Shown in pieces: positions 54,437 through 62,942 of a stretch of DNA of 64,000 nt (position 1 is its first letter; every line of letters begins with the position of its first letter). The notes beneath the pieces were generated by a model that was not told the DNA's origin, searched no databases, and saw only the letters and a list, made by a program, of their open reading frames with translations. A program made the position numbers and the translations under genes. This DNA comes from Vasconcelosia minhoensis LEGE 07310 (GTDB lineage Bacteria; Cyanobacteriota; Cyanobacteriia; Phormidesmidales; Phormidesmidaceae), in the NCBI RefSeq assembly GCF_015207255.1, contig NZ_JADEXG010000009.1, forward strand, positions 1 through 64,000. Reading direction: 5' to 3'.

Positions 54437-56170
54437 ATGCCTGATGAATCTCCCAAAATTCTGATTATCGATGGCTCTCAGCCAGACCGGGCGATGCTGA
54501 GCGACTACCTCAGACAGGACCGGCGCAGCCAATATACTGTCTTGGAAGCAGACTCTGGCGAGCAGGCCCTGACCCTGTGCCAGACAGAGCAGCCAGACGT
54601 GTTACTGCTCAGCTCGCTGCTGCCCGACATGGCCGGGCTTGACCTTTTGTCTAGCCTGAGACAGCAGCTGTCTCGCCCAGTACCGGTCATTCTGCTGACT
54701 GAGAAAAGCGACCAGACCATTGCGAGGCAGGCCGTCAGGCAGGGGGTCAAGGACTATGTTGCGAAGGACGGACTCTCGGCCCAAGACGTCTGGCAGGTCA
54801 TTGACTCAGCCCTGACCCAAACCCATTTGCAGCGACTACTTAATAAAAACCGGCAGCAGCAGACCCTGATCGCCGAGGTCGCCCTGCGGATTCGGGAAGC
54901 GAGCGGTACCCAGCAGGTGTTGGACACGGCAGTTGAGGAAGTCAGGCAGTTTTTGCACTGCGATCGCGCCGTTATCTATCAGATTATACCAGACCAACCA
55001 GACATTATCGTCGCCGAATCGGTTGGGGCTGGCTGGCGACAGTCCCTGGGCTGTCTGATTCAGGATACCTGCTTTCAAGCTCAGGAGACCCGGCATTATC
55101 AGCAGGGGCAGGCGACCGTCATTGACGACGTTTATAGCGCCGAACTCTCGCCCTGCCATTTAGAGCTGCTGGAGTCGTTTCAGGTTCGGGCCAATCTGGT
55201 CGTGCCGGTGATGCTGCACCCGACTCAGCAAAATGGCTTCTCGGCACACCTGTGGGGGCTGCTGATTGCCCACCAGTGCAGCAGCCCGCGACATTGGGAA
55301 AGCGATGAGCTAGGAATGTTCGAGAAGCTGGCCGTACAGATCGCGATTTCGCTCCAGCAGGCCAGGCTGGTTGACGATTTGACGGCTGAACTCAGCCGTC
55401 GGCAGCAGGCTGAGGCCGACTTACAGCAGCGAGCCGATGAGCTAGAGCGGGTGAATACTGTCCTGTTTGAAGCGACAGAGTCGGTCAGACAGCGCAATCG
55501 AGAGCTTGACGAGTTCACCTATATTGTTTCCCATGACCTGAAAGCACCGCTGCGGGCGATCTCCAATCTGTCTGACTGGCTGATGGAGGATCTCGGCGGT
55601 CAGCTCCCTGAAGAAAATCAGCGGCAGCTCTCGCTACTCCAGTCTCGCGTTTTGCGAATGGACGGCCTGATCGATGCCTTGCTCAAGTATTCGCGACTAG
55701 GACGGCTATCGATCGAGAAGACAGACGTTGATGTAGCTAGGCTGCTAGCGGAGATTCAGGCAGGCTTATCGCGGCCACCGGAGTTTGACATCCAGATACA
55801 GGGTGAAATGCCGACGTTGCACACCGAGCAGGTTGCCCTGGAGCAGGTACTCACTAATCTAATGAGCAACGCGATTAAGCACCATCACCGCTCTGATGGC
55901 ACAGTGCAGATTTCCTGGCAGAAACAGGAGCGGTTTTATGAATTTACGATCGCCGACGATGGCCCCGGTATCGCGCCTGAAAACCAAGAGAAGATTTTCA
56001 GCATTTTTCAGCGCCTCAATTACTCTAATGCAGATAGTACCCGGTCATCTGAGAGCACGGGTATCGGTCTCACTATTGTGAAAAAGCTAGTTGAGGATCG
56101 CGGTGGTCGGGTGACTCTGAAGTCGGCGCTTGGGCAGGGCAGTGTTTTCCGCTTTACCTGGCCGGGGTGA
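54437..56170 (+). CDS. DXCF-type cyanobacteriochrome histidine kinase with degenerate receiver
   Basis: 577 residues from ATG 54437. Residues 8-125 form a receiver lacking both the acidic pocket Asp (IDGS in place of DD) and the phosphoacceptor Asp (VLLLSSLLPD: Ser 59 where Asp is expected). Residues 140-310 form a GAF domain with the cyanobacteriochrome marks: second Cys in DTCF (210-213), chromophore Cys in PCHLELLESFQV (Cys 240, His 241) and LWGLLIAHQC. DXCF-type members bind phycoviolobilin or phycocyanobilin and usually sense blue/green light. A coiled coil leads to HisKA (SHDLKAPLRA, His 366) and an intact ATPase domain. Merits: photoreceptor kinase, soluble. It follows merR by 99 nt. 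Confidence 0.88.
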   Translation: MPDESPKILIIDGSQPDRAMLSDYLRQDRRSQYTVLEADSGEQALTLCQTEQPDVLLLSSLLPDMAGLDLLSSLRQQLSRPVPVILLTEKSDQTIARQAVRQGVKDYVAKDGLSAQDVWQVIDSALTQTHLQRLLNKNRQQQTLIAEVALRIREASGTQQVLDTAVEEVRQFLHCDRAVIYQIIPDQPDIIVAESVGAGWRQSLGCLIQDTCFQAQETRHYQQGQATVIDDVYSAELSPCHLELLESFQVRANLVVPVMLHPTQQNGFSAHLWGLLIAHQCSSPRHWESDELGMFEKLAVQIAISLQQARLVDDLTAELSRRQQAEADLQQRADELERVNTVLFEATESVRQRNRELDEFTYIVSHDLKAPLRAISNLSDWLMEDLGGQLPEENQRQLSLLQSRVLRMDGLIDALLKYSRLGRLSIEKTDVDVARLLAEIQAGLSRPPEFDIQIQGEMPTLHTEQVALEQVLTNLMSNAIKHHHRSDGTVQISWQKQERFYEFTIADDGPGIAPENQEKIFSIFQRLNYSNADSTRSSESTGIGLTIVKKLVEDRGGRVTLKSALGQGSVFRFTWPG

Positions 56171-56177
56171 GGGTAGG

Positions 56178-56217
56178 GTGATGGAGTAGGGGAGTAATGG
56201 GGTGGATGGGTAGGCGT
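56178..56217. repeat. 8-bp tandem repeat, second copy of the 23-57 family
   Basis: Units GTGATGGA, GTAGGGGA, GTAATGGG, GTGGATGG, followed by GTAGGCGT. They lie 8 nt past the stop of the photoreceptor gene. Confidence 0.7.
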
Positions 56218-56331
56218 TGGGAGTGATGATTTGGGTATCGTTCTGTTGCAAACTCAGCTTGCTCTCATGATAATCTCATCGGCGTTATCTAAGGTAGATG
56301 CGATCGCATTAATACCTTGGAGGAGCTTGCT

Positions 56332-56778
56332 ATGAATGCCAATGCTCGGATTGCGCTTTCTTTACTGCTGATGCGGCTCAGCGTCGCCCTGGTGCTGCTG
56401 ATGTGGATACTTGATAAATTCGTTCGGCCGGATCACGCTGTTGCTATCTTTGCCGCCTTTTATTCGATTCAAGGCGTTGGCACCGCGGTTGTCTATGTTC
56501 TGGCCATGCTCCAGCTGCTGGTGGTGATTGCTTTTGTCATTGGCTTTCGCAAAGGCATTACCTACCTAATTGTGCTGTTTATGCACGCCCTTTCAACGGT
56601 GATTGCTTTGCCCAAATATTTCGCGCCTTTTACCGACCCTAACCTGCTCTTTTTCGCCGCTTGGCCGATGCTGGCCGCTTGCTTTGCGCTGTACATGCTC
56701 AGGGATATGGATACCCTCTGGACGGTTGAGAGCCAGTCAAACCGCTCTTTAACCCAGCAGCCTAATCGAGCTGAGTAA
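56332..56778 (+). CDS. DoxX-like small membrane protein
   Basis: 148 residues from ATG 56332, with four predicted membrane helices (about 6-28, 45-65, 72-92, 108-128). The pattern resembles the DoxX/DoxD-like family (LRLSVALVLLMWILDKFVRPDHAVAIFAAFYS), whose members are often linked to thiol redox or quinone metabolism. Function unknown. The 3' end overlaps the convergent bioA by 17 bp. Ribosome binding site GGAGG lies 12 bases upstream. Confidence 0.65.
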   Translation: MNANARIALSLLLMRLSVALVLLMWILDKFVRPDHAVAIFAAFYSIQGVGTAVVYVLAMLQLLVVIAFVIGFRKGITYLIVLFMHALSTVIALPKYFAPFTDPNLLFFAAWPMLAACFALYMLRDMDTLWTVESQSNRSLTQQPNRAE

Positions 56779-58042
56779 GGATCGACTCAATGCCGCTGTA
56801 GGCTGCCGTGAGTTCTTCTGCGGTAATGCAGTAGGGCGGCATCAGATAGAGCACGTTCCCCAAGGGGCGCAGGAGTAACCCGCGCTCCAGGGCCGCCTGG
56901 CGAATCTGCATGCCTACCGGGTTGAGATAGTCGGTTTGCTCTGGCGTGACGATATCCATGGCGGCGATGGTGCCGGTGACGCGCAGCTTCTCTAGGCGGG
57001 GGTGCGATCGCAGCTTTTGCAGCTCTCGCGTATGCTGTGCCTCCATTGATTGAAAGGTAGGCTCATTCACTGCCATTAGATCCAGCGAGGCTAGGGCGGC
57101 GGCACAGCCCAGCGGATTGGCCGTATAGCTATGACCGTGGTAGAGCGTCTTAATCGGAGCGTCGCTGTAGAACGCCTGGTAAATTTGCTCTGAGCAAACC
57201 GTCACCGCCAGTGGCAGAAAGCCGCCGGTGATGCCCTTAGACAGGCAGATAAGGTCGGGGGTGGATTGGGCTCTCTGGCAGGCAAACCAATCGCCAGTTC
57301 GGCCAAATCCGGTCATCACTTCATCAAAAATCAGCAGCGTATTATGCTGCTGAGCCAGCTGCCGCAGCTGCTGTAAAAATTCAGGGCGGCACATCTGCAT
57401 TCCCCCCGCTCCCTGCACCAGCGGCTCGATCAGAATCCCGGCGTAGCGCTGGGGCTGTTCGGCCAGAGCCGCCTCAATTTTTTGGATTGCCGTCTGTTCT
57501 TTTAATTCAGCCTGAGGATCATCCCAGTAGGTGGCCGGAAAAGGAACAAAGTCAACCTCAAACAATAAATCGCTGAAGACTTCCGAGAAGATTGAGCGCC
57601 CGCCCACTGCCATGGTGCCAAAAGTATCGCCGTGATAGCCGCCTTGAAACGCCAGAAAAGCCTGACGCGGCTTTCCCTGGTTTACCCAATACTGATAGGC
57701 CATTTTCAGCGCCACTTCTACCGCCGTCGAGCCGTTGTCGGAGAAGAAAACGCGTTCCAGGCCATCGGGTAGCTTGGCCACCAATCGCTCCGCTAGCTGC
57801 TCTGCCGGGTCGTGGGTAAACCCCGAGAAGATCACCTGCTCTAGCTGCTGGGCCTGCTGATAAATCGCTGCGGCAATCTGTGGATGGGCATGCCCGTGGG
57901 TGTTGACCCACCAGCTCGAAATACAGTCTAAAATCTGCCGACCGTTTTCCAACTCCAGCCAAGCGCCTTTACCTGACTTAACTTTAATAGCAGAGGGGGC
58001 GGTCTTAGCCTGAGTATAGGGGTACCAGATATTAGGATGCAT
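56762..58042 (-). CDS. bioA: adenosylmethionine-8-amino-7-oxononanoate aminotransferase
   Basis: 426 residues of a class III PLP aminotransferase. WYPYTQ near the start and ISSWWVNTHGHAHPQI are BioA marks; the PLP Lys is in CLSKGITGGFLPLAVT near 269, and EVMTGFGRTGDWFACQ is near 239. It makes 7,8-diaminopelargonate in biotin synthesis using SAM as amino donor. The bioB, bioC, bioD and bioF genes are not in this window. Start ATG 58042. Confidence 0.96.
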   Translation of the reverse strand: MHPNIWYPYTQAKTAPSAIKVKSGKGAWLELENGRQILDCISSWWVNTHGHAHPQIAAAIYQQAQQLEQVIFSGFTHDPAEQLAERLVAKLPDGLERVFFSDNGSTAVEVALKMAYQYWVNQGKPRQAFLAFQGGYHGDTFGTMAVGGRSIFSEVFSDLLFEVDFVPFPATYWDDPQAELKEQTAIQKIEAALAEQPQRYAGILIEPLVQGAGGMQMCRPEFLQQLRQLAQQHNTLLIFDEVMTGFGRTGDWFACQRAQSTPDLICLSKGITGGFLPLAVTVCSEQIYQAFYSDAPIKTLYHGHSYTANPLGCAAALASLDLMAVNEPTFQSMEAQHTRELQKLRSHPRLEKLRVTGTIAAMDIVTPEQTDYLNPVGMQIRQAALERGLLLRPLGNVLYLMPPYCITAEELTAAYSGIESILTQLD

Positions 58043-58102
58043 ACTGAAAAGTTGGAGCTAACAACTCCTCAGCATAGCTGACCTGTGATAACGATTACCG
58101 GC

Positions 58103-58816
58103 CTATGTCTGATCTGGATTAACGCCTAATTCACGTAGCTTGGCAGCTAGCCTTTCACTGCGCTGCCGTTCAGCTTCAGCGGCGGTTTGAGCAAGTTCTG
58201 CCGATTCCTCAGGGGTCGGAATTAGCTCCCCTTCAGCGGTAAAGTAACGCAAGGCTTGCTCGTAGACCCCCAGGTACAGGCCCAGCTGCTGACTCCACAG
58301 ATGTCCCTGCTGATTCGGCTGAAGCTCATGATAGGTACCATCGAGCAGATGGAAGCCTTTGAATTCTAAGCTGTCAGGATCGAACCAGAAGTAGTCAGGC
58401 GTGCGGAAGATGTCCTGATAAATCTGCTTCTTCAGGCCCCGGTCGGTCTTAGCAGTCGAGTCTGACAGCAGCTCAATGATGATATTGGGATACTTGCCGC
58501 CTTCTTCCCAAACGACCCAACTTTTACGGGGCCGCTTCTCAGCATCGAGTACACAAAAGAAGTCAGGTCCTCTAAAGTCCTCAGATTTACGCTGGTGGGG
58601 ACTGTAGTAAATCGTCAGGTTACCGGCTGAGAAGTAGTCAGTGCGGTCTTTCCAAAGCCAGTCGAGACAGGTCAGCAGCAGCATAATCTGCCGCAGGTGC
58701 AGAGAGCTTTCCAAGGGCGGTTCATCGCTATAGAGGTCGCCAAGCGGAAAGACGATGCCGTCTAGCTGAGCCGGGTCTGATTGGGCTGGCAGGGATTCGG
58801 TGGCTGGGGTGGACAT
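58103..58816 (-). CDS. Uma2 family protein
   Basis: 237 residues. It has the Uma2-family core: FCVLDAEKRPRKSWVVWEEGGKYPNIIIELLSDSTAKTDRGLKKQIYQDIFRTPDYFWFDPD, with the acidic residues and Lys of the PD-(D/E)xK fold, and a C-terminal coiled segment (AELAQTAAEAERQRSERLAAKLRELG), typical of the longer cyanobacterial form. Function is unknown. It is downstream of the NB-ARC gene on the same strand with a palindromic repeat between. Confidence 0.9.
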   Translation of the reverse strand: MSTPATESLPAQSDPAQLDGIVFPLGDLYSDEPPLESSLHLRQIMLLLTCLDWLWKDRTDYFSAGNLTIYYSPHQRKSEDFRGPDFFCVLDAEKRPRKSWVVWEEGGKYPNIIIELLSDSTAKTDRGLKKQIYQDIFRTPDYFWFDPDSLEFKGFHLLDGTYHELQPNQQGHLWSQQLGLYLGVYEQALRYFTAEGELIPTPEESAELAQTAAEAERQRSERLAAKLRELGVNPDQT

Positions 58817-58914
58817 TGACGGAATCCTAAGGGCGTCAGTTCATTCAGTATAGTTTCGTTTTATGCCCCTAGGATCGAGAATTAAATAACTTGACCATTT
58901 GTGCATGTCTCGCG

Positions 58915-58998
58915 GCCCTCACCCCGGCCCTCTCCCCGGGGGAGAGGGAGCTAGATCCGGCCCCCTTCTCCCCCGGGAGAAGGGTTGGGGATGAGGGC
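58915..58998. repeat. nested palindromic (REP-like) repeat
   Basis: Outer arms GCCCTCACCCC and GGGGATGAGGGC pair with one bulge; two hairpins lie inside: CCCTCTCCCC/GGGGGAGAGGG (58928-58948) and CCCTTCTCCC/GGGAGAAGGG (58963-58984). Together they form a cloverleaf-like fold. Similar palindromes recur widely in bacterial genomes. Confidence 0.8.
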
Positions 58999-59017
58999 TC
59001 GGGAGTTGTGCATCTTA

Positions 59018-62000
59018 TTAAATCCTTGATCCTATATGTTGGGAGACTTTAAGCGCTGAATCTTCCGGAATCGGGATGGGAATCCGTGAGAGAGGGCTCG
59101 ATTCTTCGGTTGCACCTAACGCTTTTAGGGTTGCTTTTTGAGCATCGGCCAGCCCGCTGACGCCGGTGATCTTCAGGCCGTCGTAGGGTCGGGGCGTGCG
59201 GCATGTGTTCAAGCAGGTCTGTGTTTCTAAGCTCCACTGATTAAGGGTTTCATCGAAGCTGCCGCTCCAGAAGACGGGCTGAGGGGCTGAGGAGTTTGCT
59301 GACGGTTCGGCGGGGGGAAACGCGATCGCAGAAACCAGTTCGGTATGCCCCTGAAACGTGTGAGCAGATTGCCCCGTTTCAAGATCCCAAACGCTGATCG
59401 CCCGGTCGAAGCCGCCGCTCAGTAAGGTGCGCCCGTCTGGCCTAAAGGCGAGGGCCACCACCGGCCCGGTGTGCCCGGCAAACGTATGACAGCAGGTTCC
59501 CGTTGACAGATCCCATAGCTTAACGGTTTGGTCGTAGCTGCCGCTGGCCAGCCACCGCCCATCGGGGCTAAATCGAATCGTCCAGACCGTGTCTTGATGG
59601 CCTTCTAGAATTTGAATGCACTGCTCTGACTGAGCGGCATAAAGCCTGATCGTTCGATCCAGGCTACAGCTGGCCAGCCAGGGCTGGTAGGGATGAAAGG
59701 CCACCGACCAGACCCAGGCGGTATGGCCCTGCAAAGTCGATAGGCACTGCCCGGTTTCGGCATTCCACAGCTTGACGGTGCGATCGCCACTGCCGCTCGC
59801 CAGCAGCGTATCGGTTTCATAGGCGGCGGTGGGCGGTGCAAAGGCGACTGACCAGGCTCGGTTGGCATGGCCTCGCAGGGTTCGCACGACTTCTCCTGAC
59901 TGGGGATTCCACAGCTTAATCGTTTGGTCTTCGTGCCCGGTCGCGAGCCACTGCCCGTCCGCTTTGAACGACAGAGATAAAATACCGTTGGTATGGCCTT
60001 TCCAGGTTTTAGCACAGTGGCCTGTTTTGAGATCCCACAGCCGGGTCGCGTGATCATCGCTGCCGCTGGCTAGCTGCTGACCATCGGGGCTAAAGGCCAC
60101 CGACCAGACCCGGTTGCCGTGTTCTCTCAGAGTTCTGACGCACTGTTGGGTGCTGACCTGCCAGACCTTTACGGTTTGGTCATAGCTGGAGCTGGCCAGC
60201 AGCTGACCATTGGGGCTGAAGGCCAGCATGGTGACGGTCGCGGGATGTCCCGGCCAGCTGTGCAGGCACTCGCCGGTGGACAGATCCCAGAGCTTAAGGG
60301 TGCCGTTGAAGCTGCCGCTGGCAACAGATTGCCCATCGGGGCTAATCGCCACCGTTTTCACCCAGGACTGATGGCCGACGAAGGTGCGATCGCATTCCAT
60401 ACTCTCCAGATTCCACCGTTTCAACGTGCAGTCCTCACTTCCGCTGACCAGCAGCTTCCCATCCGGGCTGAAGGCCGCCGACCAGACCCGGCCCTGATGG
60501 CCTTCTAGAACCTGACAGGGGACTGTTTCGACATGGGGATCGTCCAGCTGCCAGAGACGAATGGTGGCGTCTTGACTACAGCTGGCCAGGAGTTTTCCCT
60601 GGGGGTGAAATGCGATCGCGTTGATCGTATTGGTATGGCCGGGTAGCGATCGCAGGCATCGTCCGGTGCTGGCATCCCAGAGCTTGACCAGCCGGTCGTC
60701 GCCGCCGGTAGCCAGAATGGCGGCGTCAGCATCTGCAAGGGGAGACTGGGGGGCAAAGGCCGCCGCCCAGGTCCAGATGGCATCAACTCTGAAAGCGGTA
60801 ATTTGCTGATAGCTGGACACATCCCAAATCTGCACTTCGCCGCTGGTGTCGCTGGTGGCGAGCCACTGACCATCTGAGCGATAGGCGGTGCAGGAAACGC
60901 CGCCAAAGGTTTCGGCAAAGACCGACCGCCTGACCTGGGCGCAGGTCAGGTCGGTGTTGAGCAGGTTGGCTTTGACAAAGTCAGCCTGCCAGATCTGACA
61001 GTAGGAAAAGTCAAAATCGGATAGATCGACCTGTAAATAGGTCAACAGATTAATCAGGTTACCCACGGCATAGCCCGCCGGGCCTGCTTGCTGGAGGTAC
61101 TGGATTCGCTGAATAATCAGGTCAATCAGCTTGCCTTCACTCCCCGCCTGAGCCTCTGCCTGGGTGACCAGCGGCGCGACGATAATGTGAATCTGATTTT
61201 TGCGGATGTAGTCTTTAGCGGTTGCCTTTAGCAGGGCAAAACGCTTGAGAAAAGGGGTCGGGCCATTGGGGAGTGAGTGGGTCAGTTCAGCGCAAAAGCG
61301 CTCAATCAGCTGGCCCGTGACGTACTCCATCATCACGGGCTGCTGGGTAAAGCCCTGGGACGTTTGCTCAATCAGCGATCGCCCCCGCAGGGACTCCAGC
61401 GCTTCTAGCAGAACTGGAGCTGAAACCGAGGGTGCCATATCTGCGAGCAGTTCGGCGATGGAGACGGGCGCACGGTTGATGGCGAGCCAGTACATGACGG
61501 TTTCTTCGAGAGTCGAAATCCGCTCGATCTGGCGCTTCAGCAGCTGGCAAATGCCGTTGAAAACGGCGATGTCCTGCTCTAAAAAGCTCGTGATGTTTCC
61601 GCCAAAGAGGTCGCAGATTGAGGTCGCCGTGATCTTGAGGGCCAGCGGATTGCCCTGGTAGCGTTCGATCAGCTGATGCATCGCGCCGTCCGCTCCCCTG
61701 ATCCCTTTGGCCTGGAGCAGCGGCTCGGCATCTGCTGGCGGCAGTCCTCGCAGCTGGAGGGCACGAACCCGGGTTTCTTCTCCCTGGAGGATGCTGACTT
61801 CCAGGGGCTTCTCCCGGCTGGTAATGAGCAGACTGCTCTGATGACGAGACTCGCCGACGCGCTGTAGAAGTTCGCCATAGTCGGCGTAGCCGGCTCGATA
61901 GGTGCCTAGAGGCTGGCCTGCCTCAAACAGGGCGTCAAAGTTATCGAGCACGAGCAGACACCGAACGGTTCGCAGGCTTTCGATCAGCAAGGTCAGCCGG

Positions 62001-62602
62001 GCGCTTCTGGATTCGGGCAGTGCGCCGTTCTGTCCCTGGGCTAAAAATTGCAACAGGGCCGCGAGGAAGCAGTCGAAGGGCGGGGTATCCCGGAGCGATC
62101 GCCAGTACAACAGCTGAAACTCCGGTTGGACCTGCTCGGCTAGCCTGACCGACAGTGAGGTCTTACCGACGCCGCCCATGCCTAAAATTGCGACCAGGCG
62201 ACATTGCTCCTGGGTTATCCACTGGCTGAGGCGCTCCAGTTCTGAGGCGCGACCATAAAAGTGGGAGGCGTCAACCGCTTCTCCCCAGTCCTGACCGGGA
62301 GATAGCGCTGTGGAATCAGGCGAGGAGGGAGCTGTACTTTCCGCTGCCTTCTGCTGGTGGTGGCGCTTCAGGACGGCCTGAAAGTTAAATTTGGTGACCG
62401 ACTCCCCCAGCCCTGATGAAAGACACCGCCACAGCTTTGATCCCACGTCTTTGATATAGCCGGTGTCGTAGCCGGTAGCGCGGGCGATGGCTTCATAGGA
62501 TAGCCCCTCCCACGCATGGCGAAACACCAGTTTCTGAACCTGAGTTAATCGTCCTCGTTCTATAGCCCCTTCAACCAGGGCAAGTGCCTCTTCAATGTCC
62601 AT
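59018..62602 (-). CDS. STAND/NB-ARC protein with WD40 double propeller
   Basis: 1194 residues. The N-terminal 90 residues contain an HTH-like segment (GRLTQVQKLVFRHAWEGLSYEAIARATGYD), as in the vMAP-type N-terminal domain of cyanobacterial STAND proteins. The NTPase (about 115-450) has a Walker A GMGGVGKTSL at 141-150, CLLVLDNFDALF and the NPLALKITA motif. Helical spacer (about 450-545), a short pentapeptide-like stretch and then 13-14 WD40 repeats (about 560-1150), enough for two seven-blade propellers. STAND NTPases of this build act as molecular switches; many are linked to antiphage or programmed-death systems, but this one has no recognised effector domain. Start ATG 62602. Confidence 0.9.
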   Translation of the reverse strand: MDIEEALALVEGAIERGRLTQVQKLVFRHAWEGLSYEAIARATGYDTGYIKDVGSKLWRCLSSGLGESVTKFNFQAVLKRHHQQKAAESTAPSSPDSTALSPGQDWGEAVDASHFYGRASELERLSQWITQEQCRLVAILGMGGVGKTSLSVRLAEQVQPEFQLLYWRSLRDTPPFDCFLAALLQFLAQGQNGALPESRSARLTLLIESLRTVRCLLVLDNFDALFEAGQPLGTYRAGYADYGELLQRVGESRHQSSLLITSREKPLEVSILQGEETRVRALQLRGLPPADAEPLLQAKGIRGADGAMHQLIERYQGNPLALKITATSICDLFGGNITSFLEQDIAVFNGICQLLKRQIERISTLEETVMYWLAINRAPVSIAELLADMAPSVSAPVLLEALESLRGRSLIEQTSQGFTQQPVMMEYVTGQLIERFCAELTHSLPNGPTPFLKRFALLKATAKDYIRKNQIHIIVAPLVTQAEAQAGSEGKLIDLIIQRIQYLQQAGPAGYAVGNLINLLTYLQVDLSDFDFSYCQIWQADFVKANLLNTDLTCAQVRRSVFAETFGGVSCTAYRSDGQWLATSDTSGEVQIWDVSSYQQITAFRVDAIWTWAAAFAPQSPLADADAAILATGGDDRLVKLWDASTGRCLRSLPGHTNTINAIAFHPQGKLLASCSQDATIRLWQLDDPHVETVPCQVLEGHQGRVWSAAFSPDGKLLVSGSEDCTLKRWNLESMECDRTFVGHQSWVKTVAISPDGQSVASGSFNGTLKLWDLSTGECLHSWPGHPATVTMLAFSPNGQLLASSSYDQTVKVWQVSTQQCVRTLREHGNRVWSVAFSPDGQQLASGSDDHATRLWDLKTGHCAKTWKGHTNGILSLSFKADGQWLATGHEDQTIKLWNPQSGEVVRTLRGHANRAWSVAFAPPTAAYETDTLLASGSGDRTVKLWNAETGQCLSTLQGHTAWVWSVAFHPYQPWLASCSLDRTIRLYAAQSEQCIQILEGHQDTVWTIRFSPDGRWLASGSYDQTVKLWDLSTGTCCHTFAGHTGPVVALAFRPDGRTLLSGGFDRAISVWDLETGQSAHTFQGHTELVSAIAFPPAEPSANSSAPQPVFWSGSFDETLNQWSLETQTCLNTCRTPRPYDGLKITGVSGLADAQKATLKALGATEESSPLSRIPIPIPEDSALKVSQHIGSRI

Positions 62603-62942
62603 TTTTCAATGCTTAAATTTTTGTTTAGAAAGTTAGTATTTTCATTAAAACGTGCATGATTTCGGTTGAGTTTTAGGCCAAAAAAATTCCTGAAAGCACT
62701 CTCAAAAAGACAGATGCCTGCCTTGAGACGGCCTATTTGCAGGCAATCCAAAAAGCGTTTGCTCCATGAATACTTGGTTATCCGTATCTTAGAGCATTCT
62801 CTAGGACTTTCCATCTGACCTTTATCTAACTTTTATATGACTTTACCGACTATCTACGTTCTGGCTTAAGGGCTATCTTGAATTCACCTCAGTAAAACTA
62901 CTGCTTCTTCAGAGCTAGAACATCGTAAAAGGAAGTCATTTC
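62603..62942. other. AT-rich gap between NB-ARC and haloperoxidase genes
   Basis: No coding frame, tRNA or known RNA. It must contain both divergent promoters. A 7-bp inverted repeat, TGCCTGC and GCAGGCA, is spaced by 17 nt at 62715-62745. The clear drop in GC compared with the neighbouring genes may mark regulatory DNA. Confidence 0.5.
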
